Assembly (NCBI RefSeq): GCF_016894445.1
Contig: NZ_CP056775.1
Location: forward strand, 4,528,001-4,592,000
Source: Dyadobacter sandarakinus
GTDB taxonomy: Bacteria > Bacteroidota > Bacteroidia > Cytophagales > Spirosomataceae
Reading direction: 5' to 3'
Length of the DNA: 64,000 nt
How positions within the stretch are numbered: position 1 is the first letter of the stretch; each line of letters begins with the position of its first letter. Positions 8,918-16,518 of the stretch are shown here, in pieces. The notes under the pieces were generated by a model. It was not told where the DNA came from. It made no database searches and was given only the letters and a program-made list of their open reading frames with translations. The position numbers and the translations under genes are program-made.

Positions 8918-9475
8918 CTACTCAGACGGGCTCCCCACCGACTTTCCGGCACGTACTTTTTTGACAATGCGTACTGCGGACATAATCACGATTGCAAAAA
9001 TGATCAGCCCCAATACTCCCCACAGCCAGTCCACTGTATTTTTTAAAACCACCAGAAAAACGATGGAAAACAGGAAGATGGTTGCTACCTCATTGAAGAG
9101 GCGGAGCTGAAAGGACGAAAACCGGAACTTCCCGGCGCGTATTTCGAGCAGTATTTTGCGGGTAAAAAGGTGATACCCGATCAGTCCCGCGACAAAGATC
9201 AATTTGAGCTGCATCCATCCCTGATCAAGCCAGGAAGGATTGAGGTAAACCATTGCAATGCCCGCAAGCAGAGCAAGCCAGCAGGCAGGAGTCATGATTG
9301 CATTCCAGAGCAATTTTTCCATTTTGGTAAACTGTACAAACAGCACCTGACGCTCAACTTCCGGCTTTTCACCGGCCTCGGTATGGTATACAAACAGCCG
9401 CGGCATGTAGAACAGCCCGGCAAACCAGCTGACGACAAAGATGATATGGAGTGCTTTGAAATGTAGGTAGGTCAT
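8918..9475 (-). CDS. hemJ: Protoporphyrinogen IX oxidase HemJ-type membrane protein
   Basis: HemJ (UPF0093) oxidises protoporphyrinogen IX to protoporphyrin IX in the cytoplasmic membrane, a late step of heme synthesis. The 185-residue protein has the family opening KALHIIFVVSWFAGLFYMPR with its conserved histidine, four to five hydrophobic segments and the RLFNE motif near residue 128. A charged tail (KKVRAGK) ends it. It is transcribed away from msrA and convergent with the barrel gene. hemB lies 25 kb away in the same window, so heme genes are dispersed. Confidence 0.9.
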   Translation of the reverse strand: MTYLHFKALHIIFVVSWFAGLFYMPRLFVYHTEAGEKPEVERQVLFVQFTKMEKLLWNAIMTPACWLALLAGIAMVYLNPSWLDQGWMQLKLIFVAGLIGYHLFTRKILLEIRAGKFRFSSFQLRLFNEVATIFLFSIVFLVVLKNTVDWLWGVLGLIIFAIVIMSAVRIVKKVRAGKSVGSPSE

Positions 9476-9615
9476 GGTAGCAATATGGCGCCCGGCTATG
9501 TACTGCCGGCAGGCGTCATCTTTTTGGGCGTCAATTTCGTAAATTTCTATAAAACGAGGGCTATAAACTTTCCCGCCCCGGAAATCGTTAACCAGGTATC
9601 AATCCCAAAAACAAG

Positions 9616-10302
9616 ATGAGAACCACCATCCCTATATTAACGTTAATATTTTTGTGCTGCATGGTTGTGATATCATGCGCGCAGACCGACAAAAAACAGC
9701 GAAAAAATATGAACAAAGAAACCGCAGCAACTGCCCTGGACGAGAATAATGTGGATACTGCCAATACCGAAGTGGCTACTTTCGGCACCGGATGCTTCTG
9801 GTGTACGGAGGCAGTAATGGAATCTTTGGACGGAGTTAAAAAAGTGATATCAGGTTACTCGGGTGGCCATGTAGCCAATCCCGACTATAAGGCAGTGTGT
9901 ACAGGCAGCACAGGCCATGCCGAGTGCGTGGAAGTGACTTACGACCCCAAAGTGGTTAGTTATACCGACCTGCTTGAAGCTTTTTTCCGCAGCCACGACC
10001 CAACTTCGCTGAACCGTCAGGGAAATGATGTGGGCACGCAGTACCGCTCGGTAATCTTTTACCATAATGATGAGCAGAAAAAAGCAGCCGAAGAAGCGAA
10101 AACTGAGCTGGACAAATCAGGTGCTTACGGGAAGCCGATTGTAACTGAAATTTCCAAAGCGGAAAAGTTTTATCCGGCTGAGGATTACCACCAAAACTAC
10201 TTTGCAAACAATCCGGACCAGGGGTACTGCGCATTCGTGATAGCGCCCAAACTGGATAAGTTCAGGAAGGTGTTTAAAGAGAAGCTCCGTAAAAACATCT
10301 AG
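9616..10302 (+). CDS. msrA: Peptide-methionine (S)-S-oxide reductase, lipoprotein form
   Basis: MsrA reduces methionine-S-sulfoxide in proteins. The catalytic motif GCFWC has its nucleophile at Cys60. GYSGGH, STGHAECVEV, SHDPTSLNRQGNDVGTQYRS and AEDYHQNY are also present. Unlike the cytoplasmic form, this 228-residue protein has a hydrophobic N-terminus with a lipobox-like VISC (Cys21) and a polar linker of about 30 residues, so it probably works in the periplasm anchored to a membrane. It is monocistronic. An internal ATG at codon 32 would give a signal-less product, but the lipoprotein signal is too good to ignore. Confidence 0.95.
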   Translation: MRTTIPILTLIFLCCMVVISCAQTDKKQRKNMNKETAATALDENNVDTANTEVATFGTGCFWCTEAVMESLDGVKKVISGYSGGHVANPDYKAVCTGSTGHAECVEVTYDPKVVSYTDLLEAFFRSHDPTSLNRQGNDVGTQYRSVIFYHNDEQKKAAEEAKTELDKSGAYGKPIVTEISKAEKFYPAEDYHQNYFANNPDQGYCAFVIAPKLDKFRKVFKEKLRKNI

Positions 10303-10363
10303 GCTGATAGATAAAAACGGGGTTTCCGCTTAATCAAAGCAGATCCCGTAAAATAACTAAGCG

Positions 10364-10411
10364 ATGGCACAAGTTTTGAAGCGATTTGATAATGGCTTTA
10401 ATTTGTGCCAT
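10364..10411. repeat. Inverted repeat in leader of the small barrel gene
   Basis: ATGGCACAA at 10364-10372 is matched by TTGTGCCAT at 10403-10411, with a 30-nt AT-rich spacer. The repeat lies 29 nt before the ATG of the next gene. It could form a leader hairpin or be a paired protein site; which is not decidable from sequence. Confidence 0.5.
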
Positions 10412-10440
10412 TACTTTTTAACATTTAATTATCTATTACG

Positions 10441-10953
10441 ATGAAAAAGACTCTATTAATGCTTTTCGTTGCGTCCGTGCTGAGCATGGCTTCTGAAAAG
10501 GCTTTTGCTCAGTTTGAAAAAGGAGACAAAATTCTCAACGTGGGCATTGGCGGCGGCGGTTATGGATTTTACGGCGGCGGGATTGCCATTGGTGGCTCAT
10601 TTGAATATGGAGTTCACGACTTTATAAGTGTAGGTGCACAAGCTGATTTTCGCTTCTACAACTATTCCTATCTGGTAGGACCAAGCAGTAACTATGTTTC
10701 CGTCCCCATCGCTGCAAGAGGTTCTTATCACTACGGTAAACATTTTTTGACAATCGAACAACTTGACCTCTATGCAGGACCTGCACTAGGTTTTAACATT
10801 GATGGCAACGAGTACTACACCAATTCAGCAGTTGTTGCTGGTGTTTTTGCAGGAGCGAAATATTATTTTAAGCCTGCAATGGGTGTATTCCTTGAATTAG
10901 CGGGAGGAACTAACATGATTCCGGTAAAAGCTGGTCTTTCATTCAAGTTCTGA
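10441..10953 (+). CDS. Small outer-membrane beta-barrel protein of unknown function
   Basis: The product (170 residues) has a clean signal peptide ending in AFAQ near residue 24. Then come glycine-rich alternating strands (VGIGGGGYGFYGGGIAIGGSFEYG) typical of eight-stranded OmpA/OmpW-like barrels; the whole stretch is positions 33-56. It ends GLSFKF with a terminal phenylalanine, as expected for an outer-membrane barrel. No further domain is seen and no family is recognised. It is monocistronic, preceded by an inverted repeat and followed by a long hairpin. Confidence 0.75.
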   Translation: MKKTLLMLFVASVLSMASEKAFAQFEKGDKILNVGIGGGGYGFYGGGIAIGGSFEYGVHDFISVGAQADFRFYNYSYLVGPSSNYVSVPIAARGSYHYGKHFLTIEQLDLYAGPALGFNIDGNEYYTNSAVVAGVFAGAKYYFKPAMGVFLELAGGTNMIPVKAGLSFKF

Positions 10954-10972
10954 CAAGTTTTAATTTACGAGA

Positions 10973-11020
10973 TAACGCAAAGAGGCCGATCCGGAAATCC
11001 GGATCGGCCTCTTTGCGTTA
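10973..11020 (+). terminator. Long perfect hairpin, probable terminator
   Basis: Two 22-nt arms (TAACGCAAAGAGGCCGATCC plus GG, and its exact complement) are separated by AAAT. It starts 20 nt after the stop of the barrel gene. There is no clean U-run after the stem, although the stem itself carries CTCTTT. The length and perfection are unusual for a simple terminator. Confidence 0.65.
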
Positions 11021-11140
11021 GGGCATTTTCAAGTAAATAAACTTTCTTTCTTTCTGCAATGCTCCCGGCTAGTGTACCGGCATCATTTGCGGCGGCAATG
11101 CATACATTCCAGGGTAAAGCCGATCAAGAAATCAAGCCAC

Positions 11141-11169
11141 AAAAAAAGGCGCTGAAATCAGCGCCTTTT
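11141..11169 (-). terminator. Terminator downstream of tRNA-Val
   Basis: GGCGCTGA pairs with TCAGCGCC across a short loop, and on the minus strand the stem is followed by seven T residues. It lies 9 nt beyond the tRNA 3' end. Confidence 0.88.
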
Positions 11170-11177
11170 GTATTCCG

Positions 11178-11252
11178 TGGGAGTTGAGGGATTCGAACCC
11201 CCGACCCTCTGCTTGTAAGGCAGATGCTCTGAACCAACTGAGCTAAACTCCC
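11178..11252 (-). tRNA. tRNA-Val (anticodon TAC)
   Basis: The minus strand reads as a full 75-nt cloverleaf. The acceptor arms are GGGAGTT and AACTCCC with discriminator A. The D arm is GCTCAGTTGGTTCAGAGC. The anticodon stem-loop is CTGCCTTACAAGCAG with TAC in the centre. The T arm is GGGGGTTCGAATCCC-like with GTTCGAATC. The 3' CCA is not encoded. A terminator follows directly, so it is a single tRNA gene. Confidence 0.97.
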
Positions 11253-11362
11253 TTTTTCCCGTCGTTTGGGAGTGCAAATATGTGCGACGTGGTTTATTTA
11301 TGCAACTATTCGTGTGTAAAATTTTTCAACTATTTTTTAATCAGCTGACGATCAGGAGCACT

Positions 11363-12094
11363 TTATTCAAAATTCAGGTACAATGTTACGGTGTGCGTAG
11401 TTAGTTTGCCGATGCCCATACCCGCCGAGTTTTTAGAAGGCTGGAAAACATTGGCAATACCATGCGAAAACCGCAGCTCCGGGGCAAACTTGAAGAACTC
11501 GAAAAACTGCTCATACCCTACTCCGTAGTCAATCGAAAAATCATTGGACTTCGTATCCAGCCGGCCGGTTCCCCCGCCCCGGTTCCTTTTTACATTCGTC
11601 TCCACCCCGAAAGTCACACCCGCGAGCATGTACATTCTTGAATTTACCCGCCGCACAGACTTGTATTTGAGCAGCAAAGGCACTTCTATCCAGGTAGATT
11701 CCCTTTTTTCAATCAGGTCTGTACCTCCCGGGTAGCGGTACTTGACATGGCGTTCGTAAAGGGATACCGAAGGCGTAGTCCGAAGGTCAAAACGATCATT
11801 CAGGAATGCATTCACCACGAATCCCATGCGAAAGGCCGCATTGGTTGGTGACTCGATCACAAACGCAGAATCTTTGGGAACAAAGTCTTCGTTGTGTTTG
11901 ATATTAAACCTGGTAAACGGCACAGCGAAAAGAATGCCGTAGTGGATAGGCTTGTCGTCGTAGAATTCAAGATGGCGGCGCCGGTAGCCGATACCCTGCG
12001 CGCTGACTTCCTGTACTGCCAGTAACAGCGCCAGCAGGCCCACTATTTTTGCCCGATGTAGACTGAACAAATTCCGAAGGTAAGTGATATGCAT
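11363..12094 (-). CDS. porT: PorT-family outer-membrane protein (type IX secretion)
   Basis: The 243-residue product resembles PorT/SprT, an outer-membrane beta-barrel protein needed for type IX secretion in Bacteroidota. It has an N-terminal signal sequence ending in VSAQ near residue 33 and then strand-rich sequence (YGILFAVPFTRFNIKHN, STWIEVPLLLKYKS, YMLAGVTFGVETN, APELRFSHGIANVF), ending YLNFE. The first ATG lies inside ubiE and the two overlap by 52 nt. An alternative GTG at 12043 would overlap only the ubiE stop codon but would remove the charged start of the signal peptide. Coupling to ubiE seems likely. Other type IX genes are not in the window. The family call rests on overall pattern. 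Confidence 0.75.
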   Translation of the reverse strand: MHITYLRNLFSLHRAKIVGLLALLLAVQEVSAQGIGYRRRHLEFYDDKPIHYGILFAVPFTRFNIKHNEDFVPKDSAFVIESPTNAAFRMGFVVNAFLNDRFDLRTTPSVSLYERHVKYRYPGGTDLIEKRESTWIEVPLLLKYKSVRRVNSRMYMLAGVTFGVETNVKRNRGGGTGRLDTKSNDFSIDYGVGYEQFFEFFKFAPELRFSHGIANVFQPSKNSAGMGIGKLTTHTVTLYLNFE

Positions 12095-12765
12095 TTGGTA
12101 TTGACGAAACCTGCTCTTTTATAAATTTCCAAAAATGCCTCGCCGTCAGGGAAAGCCTGAACCGACTCCGGCAGGTAAGTGTAAGCCGCGCTGTCCCTGG
12201 AAACGGTCTTTCCGATCAACGGTAATATGTACTTGAAATAAAAATTATAAAACTGCTTGAAAGGAAACGAACGCGGCTTGGAAAACTCCACCACCACGCA
12301 GGTACCATTAGGTTTCATCACGCGGTTCATCTCGGTAAGCCCCGCAAGCAGATTCTGAAAATTGCGTACTCCAAACGAAACGATGATCGCGTCAAAATAA
12401 TTGTCTGCAAAAGTCAGGTTTTCCGAGTCGCCGCTTTGGAGCGTAATAATGTCCTGCTTGCCCAGTTTGGCCACTTTTTCCCGACCAATTGCGAGCATTC
12501 CCTCTGAAATATCGACACCTATGATCTTTTCGGGCTTCAAGGCAAGCGCCTCAATGGCAAAGTCGCCGGTACCTGTAGCAATATCCAGGATGACTTTGGG
12601 CTTTTGTTTTTTCAGATAGCCGATCGCCTTTTTGCGCCAGTAGATATCCACTCCGGCACTCAGCAAATGGTTGAGCAGGTCGTATTTGGGAGAAATATTA
12701 TCAAACATTTCGGCTACCTGCTCCCGCTTGCTGCCCTCCTTGTCTTTATATGGTACTACGCTCAT
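12043..12765 (-). CDS. ubiE: Demethylmenaquinone methyltransferase
   Basis: This SAM-dependent enzyme (UbiE/MenG) makes the last methylation in menaquinone synthesis, the quinone used by complex I in this phylum. The 240-residue protein contains AEMFDNISPKYDLLNHLLS, the SAM-binding motif DIATGTGDFAIEA near residue 62, VSFGVRNFQN, and the closing block with YTYLPESVQAFPDG. A TTG at 12786 is in frame, but ATG 12765 matches the family start. A -7 box at 12792-12799 lies just upstream. porT overlaps its 3' end, so the two form an operon. Confidence 0.95.
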   Translation of the reverse strand: MSVVPYKDKEGSKREQVAEMFDNISPKYDLLNHLLSAGVDIYWRKKAIGYLKKQKPKVILDIATGTGDFAIEALALKPEKIIGVDISEGMLAIGREKVAKLGKQDIITLQSGDSENLTFADNYFDAIIVSFGVRNFQNLLAGLTEMNRVMKPNGTCVVVEFSKPRSFPFKQFYNFYFKYILPLIGKTVSRDSAAYTYLPESVQAFPDGEAFLEIYKRAGFVNTKCISLTFGICSVYIGQK

Positions 12766-12791
12766 GTTGCTTCCTGATAACTTCAACAGAA

Positions 12792-12799
12792 CAAAGCTA
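12792..12799 (-). promoter_or_regulatory. -7 box for ubiE-porT
   Basis: TAGCTTTG on the minus strand matches TAnnTTTG, 26 nt before the ubiE ATG. A TTG lies 23 nt further upstream, wider than the usual 19-21 nt spacing. Confidence 0.45.
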
Positions 12800-12882
12800 A
12801 GGCTTATTTGTTTGCATCAGTCCAATGCTTTTTTCCAAAACAAGAGAAATCGTGCTGACCAAACCCGTAGTACCGCGTCTAA

Positions 12883-13686
12883 ATGCAACACAGGTTTACA
12901 CGCAATATCATGGTCCGGCTGCTGCTCACGCTCGTGCTTTATTTTTTCCTGCATCGTATAAATGCCCAGGCTCCATCCGCCAGGCGCTGGTCGTCCAATG
13001 GTATCAGCGGGCTGAAGAGCTATAACCGGAAAGAAAAGCAGCCAAACTTCCTTGTGCTCCGGGCAGGGCTTACGCAGTTTTACGGCGAGCTGTACGAGCA
13101 GGATATGCACGGGATGGCCGGCGTAGGTGCAGGCCGGTGGGTCAATAAAAACTGGGCGCTGAAATTTGAATATACGGCCGGAAAGCTGGGCGGGCAGGAA
13201 GCTTCTTTTTTCAATACGTATTTTATCAACACCTATAACACTTTTGAGCTGCATGCACAATGGGACCTCACCCGGCAGTTCAGCCACTTTGAGCCCGGCG
13301 ACCTGCATCTCAATGCCTACGCAGGATTAGGATTGATGATTTTCAATGCCAATGCATTTGACCTGACCGACGGCCGGATGCTGCGTTTTACAGGCAGCAA
13401 GCTAAGTGCACGCAATCCGCTCTTTTTACGCTGGGGCAAGCCCCGGGGTGCGCCCGGAATCCGCAATACCCACGAGGGCATTCTTCCGCTGGGCATTTGT
13501 TCCGAATACCATTTTTTAAACCATTGGAAGCTTATCTTTGACTTTCGCTTTTATTTCATCCGCACCGATAAGGCCGACGCGACCTCAGGGATGCGGCTCA
13601 GCAACCCGGAAGAAAGCGAATCGTACAGCGACACGCCCAATGACAAGTTCAGTTACATATCGGCCGGGCTGGGTTTTCAGTTTTAA
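12883..13686 (+). CDS. Outer-membrane beta-barrel protein, unknown function
   Basis: The 267-residue product has a signal peptide (MVRLLLTLVLYFFLHRINAQ if the second ATG, 12910, is used; the first ATG adds nine residues) and a strand-rich body with aromatic girdles. Examples are FLVLRAGLTQFYGELYEQD, WALKFEYTAGKLGG, LNAYAGLGLMIFNAN and WKLIFDFRFYF. It ends YISAGLGFQF, with the terminal phenylalanine of outer-membrane barrels. It resembles the many barrel proteins of this phylum placed in broad porin or OmpA-barrel groups; nothing more specific is recognised. The next gene starts 17 nt downstream and could be cotranscribed. Confidence 0.7.
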   Translation: MQHRFTRNIMVRLLLTLVLYFFLHRINAQAPSARRWSSNGISGLKSYNRKEKQPNFLVLRAGLTQFYGELYEQDMHGMAGVGAGRWVNKNWALKFEYTAGKLGGQEASFFNTYFINTYNTFELHAQWDLTRQFSHFEPGDLHLNAYAGLGLMIFNANAFDLTDGRMLRFTGSKLSARNPLFLRWGKPRGAPGIRNTHEGILPLGICSEYHFLNHWKLIFDFRFYFIRTDKADATSGMRLSNPEESESYSDTPNDKFSYISAGLGFQF

Positions 13687-13703
13687 GTAAAAAATGGTTT
13701 AAC

Positions 13704-14291
13704 ATGCTTTCTGCCGATCCCAAATACCGGCTTTATCCTACATTGCTCAACACCTATGATCGCTTTGAAAAAGGCCTGATCACGCAGGAGGAGCTTGTTG
13801 CAAGGATCAACCGGCTTCCAAGTACGCCCACAGAGGCCCAGATCAAGGGTACATCTTTTGAGGATGCCGCCATCAAGGGCATCGGGGAAGAAGATTACGA
13901 TTACCGTATCCTGGCCAAAGTACGCGCCCTGCTGCCGCGCCCTATGGTAAAAACACAGGTGTACTGCGAGTACCAGCTCGAAAATATCCTGCTGTACGGC
14001 TACGTGGATGTGATCGGGAAAATGATGGCCGCAGACATTAAAACAACTGCCCGCTATACGCCGGGCAGCTACCTGCAAAGCCACCAGAATTTTTACCTGC
14101 CTGCACTCCGCAGCAAAGGAATCCGCATGCTGCGCTACATTATCACCGATTTTGAAGATGTGTATGCCGAAGAGTACGACCACACGATCGACCTCACATT
14201 TCAGGAGGAGCAGGCGCGGAGGTTCTGCGAATTTCTGGACCTGGCCCGTCCTGATATCACCGATCAGCGGATTTTTGGAAGTTATTTGTAG
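13704..14291 (+). CDS. PD-(D/E)XK nuclease superfamily protein, RecB/Cas4-like
   Basis: The 195-residue product appears to be a stand-alone nuclease domain. The likely catalytic set is Glu in KGTSFEDAA (about residue 53), Asp in YGYVDVIG (about 95), and the DIKTT motif (about 103-107) giving Asp and Lys. This is followed by the QSHQNFYLPAL helix with the conserved Gln and Tyr of RecB-like folds. No helicase or zinc-cysteine segment is present, and there are no cas genes nearby. It follows an outer-membrane protein gene by 17 nt and overlaps the convergent epimerase gene by 10 nt. The role is unknown; DNA repair or processing is one possibility. Confidence 0.7.
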   Translation: MLSADPKYRLYPTLLNTYDRFEKGLITQEELVARINRLPSTPTEAQIKGTSFEDAAIKGIGEEDYDYRILAKVRALLPRPMVKTQVYCEYQLENILLYGYVDVIGKMMAADIKTTARYTPGSYLQSHQNFYLPALRSKGIRMLRYIITDFEDVYAEEYDHTIDLTFQEEQARRFCEFLDLARPDITDQRIFGSYL

Positions 14292-15193
14292 GTTTTCAAT
14301 GCATTTTCATCTCCGAGGTCCTTTAAAACTTTTTTCAGTCCCTCCATATTCATTGTCAGGCCTACTTCGGCGTCGGGGGCAGTATCTTCATTGATGATCC
14401 CCACGGGTCCCCGATAGGTGCTGCTGCGTACAATTTTCATCATCTCCCGCTCGGCATCCCCCTGCCCGATCGGCACTACCTTCACGGGATTTCCTTTTTT
14501 CAGTCCGGCAAGGTTCAGGGCCATCAGGTGAGGTAGTATTTTCGGGAAAAACTCGGGAAAGCGGTCGATGTGCTCCTCCGCATGATGGAAGTTATATACG
14601 ATCCCGATGTTAGGTCTTTTCAGGTAGCTGATCACTTCCAGCTGGTTTTCGGGTTCGCCATACCACCCGCCATGGTTGTACAAACCTACCGTACAACCAA
14701 TTTCGGCCGCTTTGCCGGCAATGTAAGCTATGGGCCGGGCTACCGCATTCACCTTTTCCTGCTGGGTCATCGCATCCATATCCTTGATACCGCCTATCAT
14801 GCACCAGATCTGTGTTTTGACGTGGTTTCTTTTCAGCACATCAAGGATCGTATGGAAGTTCTTGTCATTTTCAGGATTGGGTCCCGAGTACAGCCAGAAG
14901 GCCTGCAGGGTGATTTTGTGCTTTTTTAACGTTTGTATTTCTTCATCAAAAGTAGGGATATGCTGCTCACGCCAGTCGTAAGCCAGCATCTTAATGCCCA
15001 GCCTGTCGAGCATCTGGCAGCGCTCCTCCGGGTTCCTGTTTTTAATATCAAAGGGCACAATGCACCACGCTATCAGGTTGTCGCGTGCGTAGATATCCTT
15101 TGTTTTCCTTTGGGCAAAAAGCTCTTCTGCGTACAGCAGCATGGTCAGCAGCACAGTACAGGCTGCAATCCGGAACAGATCATACTTTTTCAT
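14282..15193 (-). CDS. Secreted sugar phosphate isomerase/epimerase-like TIM barrel
   Basis: The 303-residue product belongs to the AP-endonuclease-2/xylose-isomerase-like TIM-barrel group. It has a signal peptide ending near ELFAQ (residue 28). Barrel strands carry acidic and His residues typical of metal binding: LGIKMLAYDWREQ, GCTVGLYNHGG, NIGIVYNFHHAEEH and PVGIINEDT. The secretion signal sets it apart from cytosolic IolE/IolI-type enzymes. It lies 12 nt downstream of a Gfo/Idh/MocA gene on the same strand. That pairing is common in Bacteroidota clusters that oxidise and isomerise keto-sugars or inositols. The substrate cannot be named. Confidence 0.8.
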   Translation of the reverse strand: MKKYDLFRIAACTVLLTMLLYAEELFAQRKTKDIYARDNLIAWCIVPFDIKNRNPEERCQMLDRLGIKMLAYDWREQHIPTFDEEIQTLKKHKITLQAFWLYSGPNPENDKNFHTILDVLKRNHVKTQIWCMIGGIKDMDAMTQQEKVNAVARPIAYIAGKAAEIGCTVGLYNHGGWYGEPENQLEVISYLKRPNIGIVYNFHHAEEHIDRFPEFFPKILPHLMALNLAGLKKGNPVKVVPIGQGDAEREMMKIVRSSTYRGPVGIINEDTAPDAEVGLTMNMEGLKKVLKDLGDENALKTYK

Positions 15194-15205
15194 TTTCCTG
15201 ATGGG

Positions 15206-16363
15206 TTAAATGGTAACCTGCCGCCCTGCTTCTGCCGATTCGAGCCCGGCTTCCAGCACCTGCATGATTTTCAGACCATCCTCAAAGTCGGGCTTTACGG
15301 GGGTACCGGCAGCAACTCCCTTTATAAAGTCCGCCACGGCATGTACAAATGCATGTTCATAGCCAATGATGTGCCCCGCCGGCCACCAGTTGCCCGCATA
15401 AGGATGCTCCGGCTCGGTAGCCAGGATCGTCCTGAAACCCTGCTGCCCGGCCTGGTCGTCCAGCGAGTAGTACTGAAATTCGTTCATCCGCTCCATGTTA
15501 AAGAGGATACTTCCCTTGCTTCCATATAGCTCAAACGTCAGGTGATTCTTACGTCCGGTTGCAAAGCGCGTCGCCTCAAACGAGCCGATCGCTCCGTTTT
15601 TAAACTTGACGATCATCAACGCTGCATCTTCCACGGTAACTTTTTCCTTCCCGGTGCCTTGCGCCTGAGCCGAAAGACTACCCGAAGCCGTTTCGTCTGC
15701 CACGGGGCGTTCCCCGATAAAGCTGGTGATCATAGACGTAACTGTTTCGATATCCCCCACCAGAAAATGGGCCAGGTCCACGGCATGCGAGTTGAGGTCC
15801 CACTGCGGACCAGCCTGCGCCACATCCTGTCTGAGCTGCCAGGTAAGCGGAAAATCGGGGTCTACGATCCAGTCCTGCTGGTAAGCGCAGCGCCAGTGGA
15901 AAATCCGGCCGAGCTGGCCGCTATCCACCATTTTCCTGATATATGCGACCGCGGGAGTACGCCGGTAATTATGGTTCAGGTAATGTGTTACGCCATTGTC
16001 CTCACATACTTTCAGCATTTCTTCGGCTTGCCGGCTGGTCATGGAGAGCGGTTTTTCACAAAAAATATGTTTACCCTCTTTTGCCGCAGCCAATGCAATC
16101 TCATAATGCAGGTTCTGCGGTAGCGCAATATCCACAATGTCAATATCGGGTCGGGAAACGAGTTTTTTCCAGTCTGTTTCCACTTCCTCCCAGCCCCATT
16201 TGTCGGCAAATGCGCGTACATAAGGCTCGTGCCGGCCACAGGCAGCTTTCAGCACGGGCGTAGCAGGTATGTCAAAGAAAAGCGGTGCCTGCCGCCAGCC
16301 ATTGCTGTGTGCCCTGCCCATGAATTTGTATCCGATAATGCCGATGTTCAGTTGGTCCTTCAT
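15206..16363 (-). CDS. Gfo/Idh/MocA-family NAD(P)-dependent sugar oxidoreductase
   Basis: The 385-residue product has the N-terminal Rossmann motif GIIGYKFMGRAHSNGW, the family catalytic-region motif GKHIFCEKPLSM near residue 100, and HYLNHNYRRTPAV. The C-terminal alpha/beta domain follows. Members oxidise or reduce cyclic polyols, sugars or keto-sugars. The reading frame is open for 52 codons upstream, but ATG 16363 begins the conserved sequence and the extra residues look random. No signal peptide is seen, unlike the cotranscribed epimerase downstream. It is divergent from the two-domain oxidoreductase gene at 16519, with an inverted repeat between the two. Confidence 0.9.
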   Translation of the reverse strand: MKDQLNIGIIGYKFMGRAHSNGWRQAPLFFDIPATPVLKAACGRHEPYVRAFADKWGWEEVETDWKKLVSRPDIDIVDIALPQNLHYEIALAAAKEGKHIFCEKPLSMTSRQAEEMLKVCEDNGVTHYLNHNYRRTPAVAYIRKMVDSGQLGRIFHWRCAYQQDWIVDPDFPLTWQLRQDVAQAGPQWDLNSHAVDLAHFLVGDIETVTSMITSFIGERPVADETASGSLSAQAQGTGKEKVTVEDAALMIVKFKNGAIGSFEATRFATGRKNHLTFELYGSKGSILFNMERMNEFQYYSLDDQAGQQGFRTILATEPEHPYAGNWWPAGHIIGYEHAFVHAVADFIKGVAAGTPVKPDFEDGLKIMQVLEAGLESAEAGRQVTI

Positions 16364-16464
16364 ATTTAATTCAAAAAGGTAAATGCTTTTAAAAGCCGCA
16401 TCCAGCGGGTTTATATCCTCTTTCCTGTATGTGGCAGGAGGGGTATTTTTGCAGTTGAGAATTG

Positions 16465-16481
16465 TAGTTTTCGTAAAACTA
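16465..16481. repeat. Perfect inverted repeat in divergent promoter region
   Basis: TAGTTTT and AAAACTA flank CGT, 38 nt before the ATG of the two-domain oxidoreductase and about 100 nt from the divergent oxidoreductase start. It has the size and symmetry of a regulator site, but no regulator gene is nearby. Confidence 0.4.
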
Positions 16482-16518
16482 TCCAAATTGCGGAGAGTCA
16501 CACACACTATTTTTTGCA

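Noticed and set aside
13704..14291. Cas4 or another defence nuclease
   Set aside because: No C-terminal cysteine cluster, cas genes or restriction partners are present.
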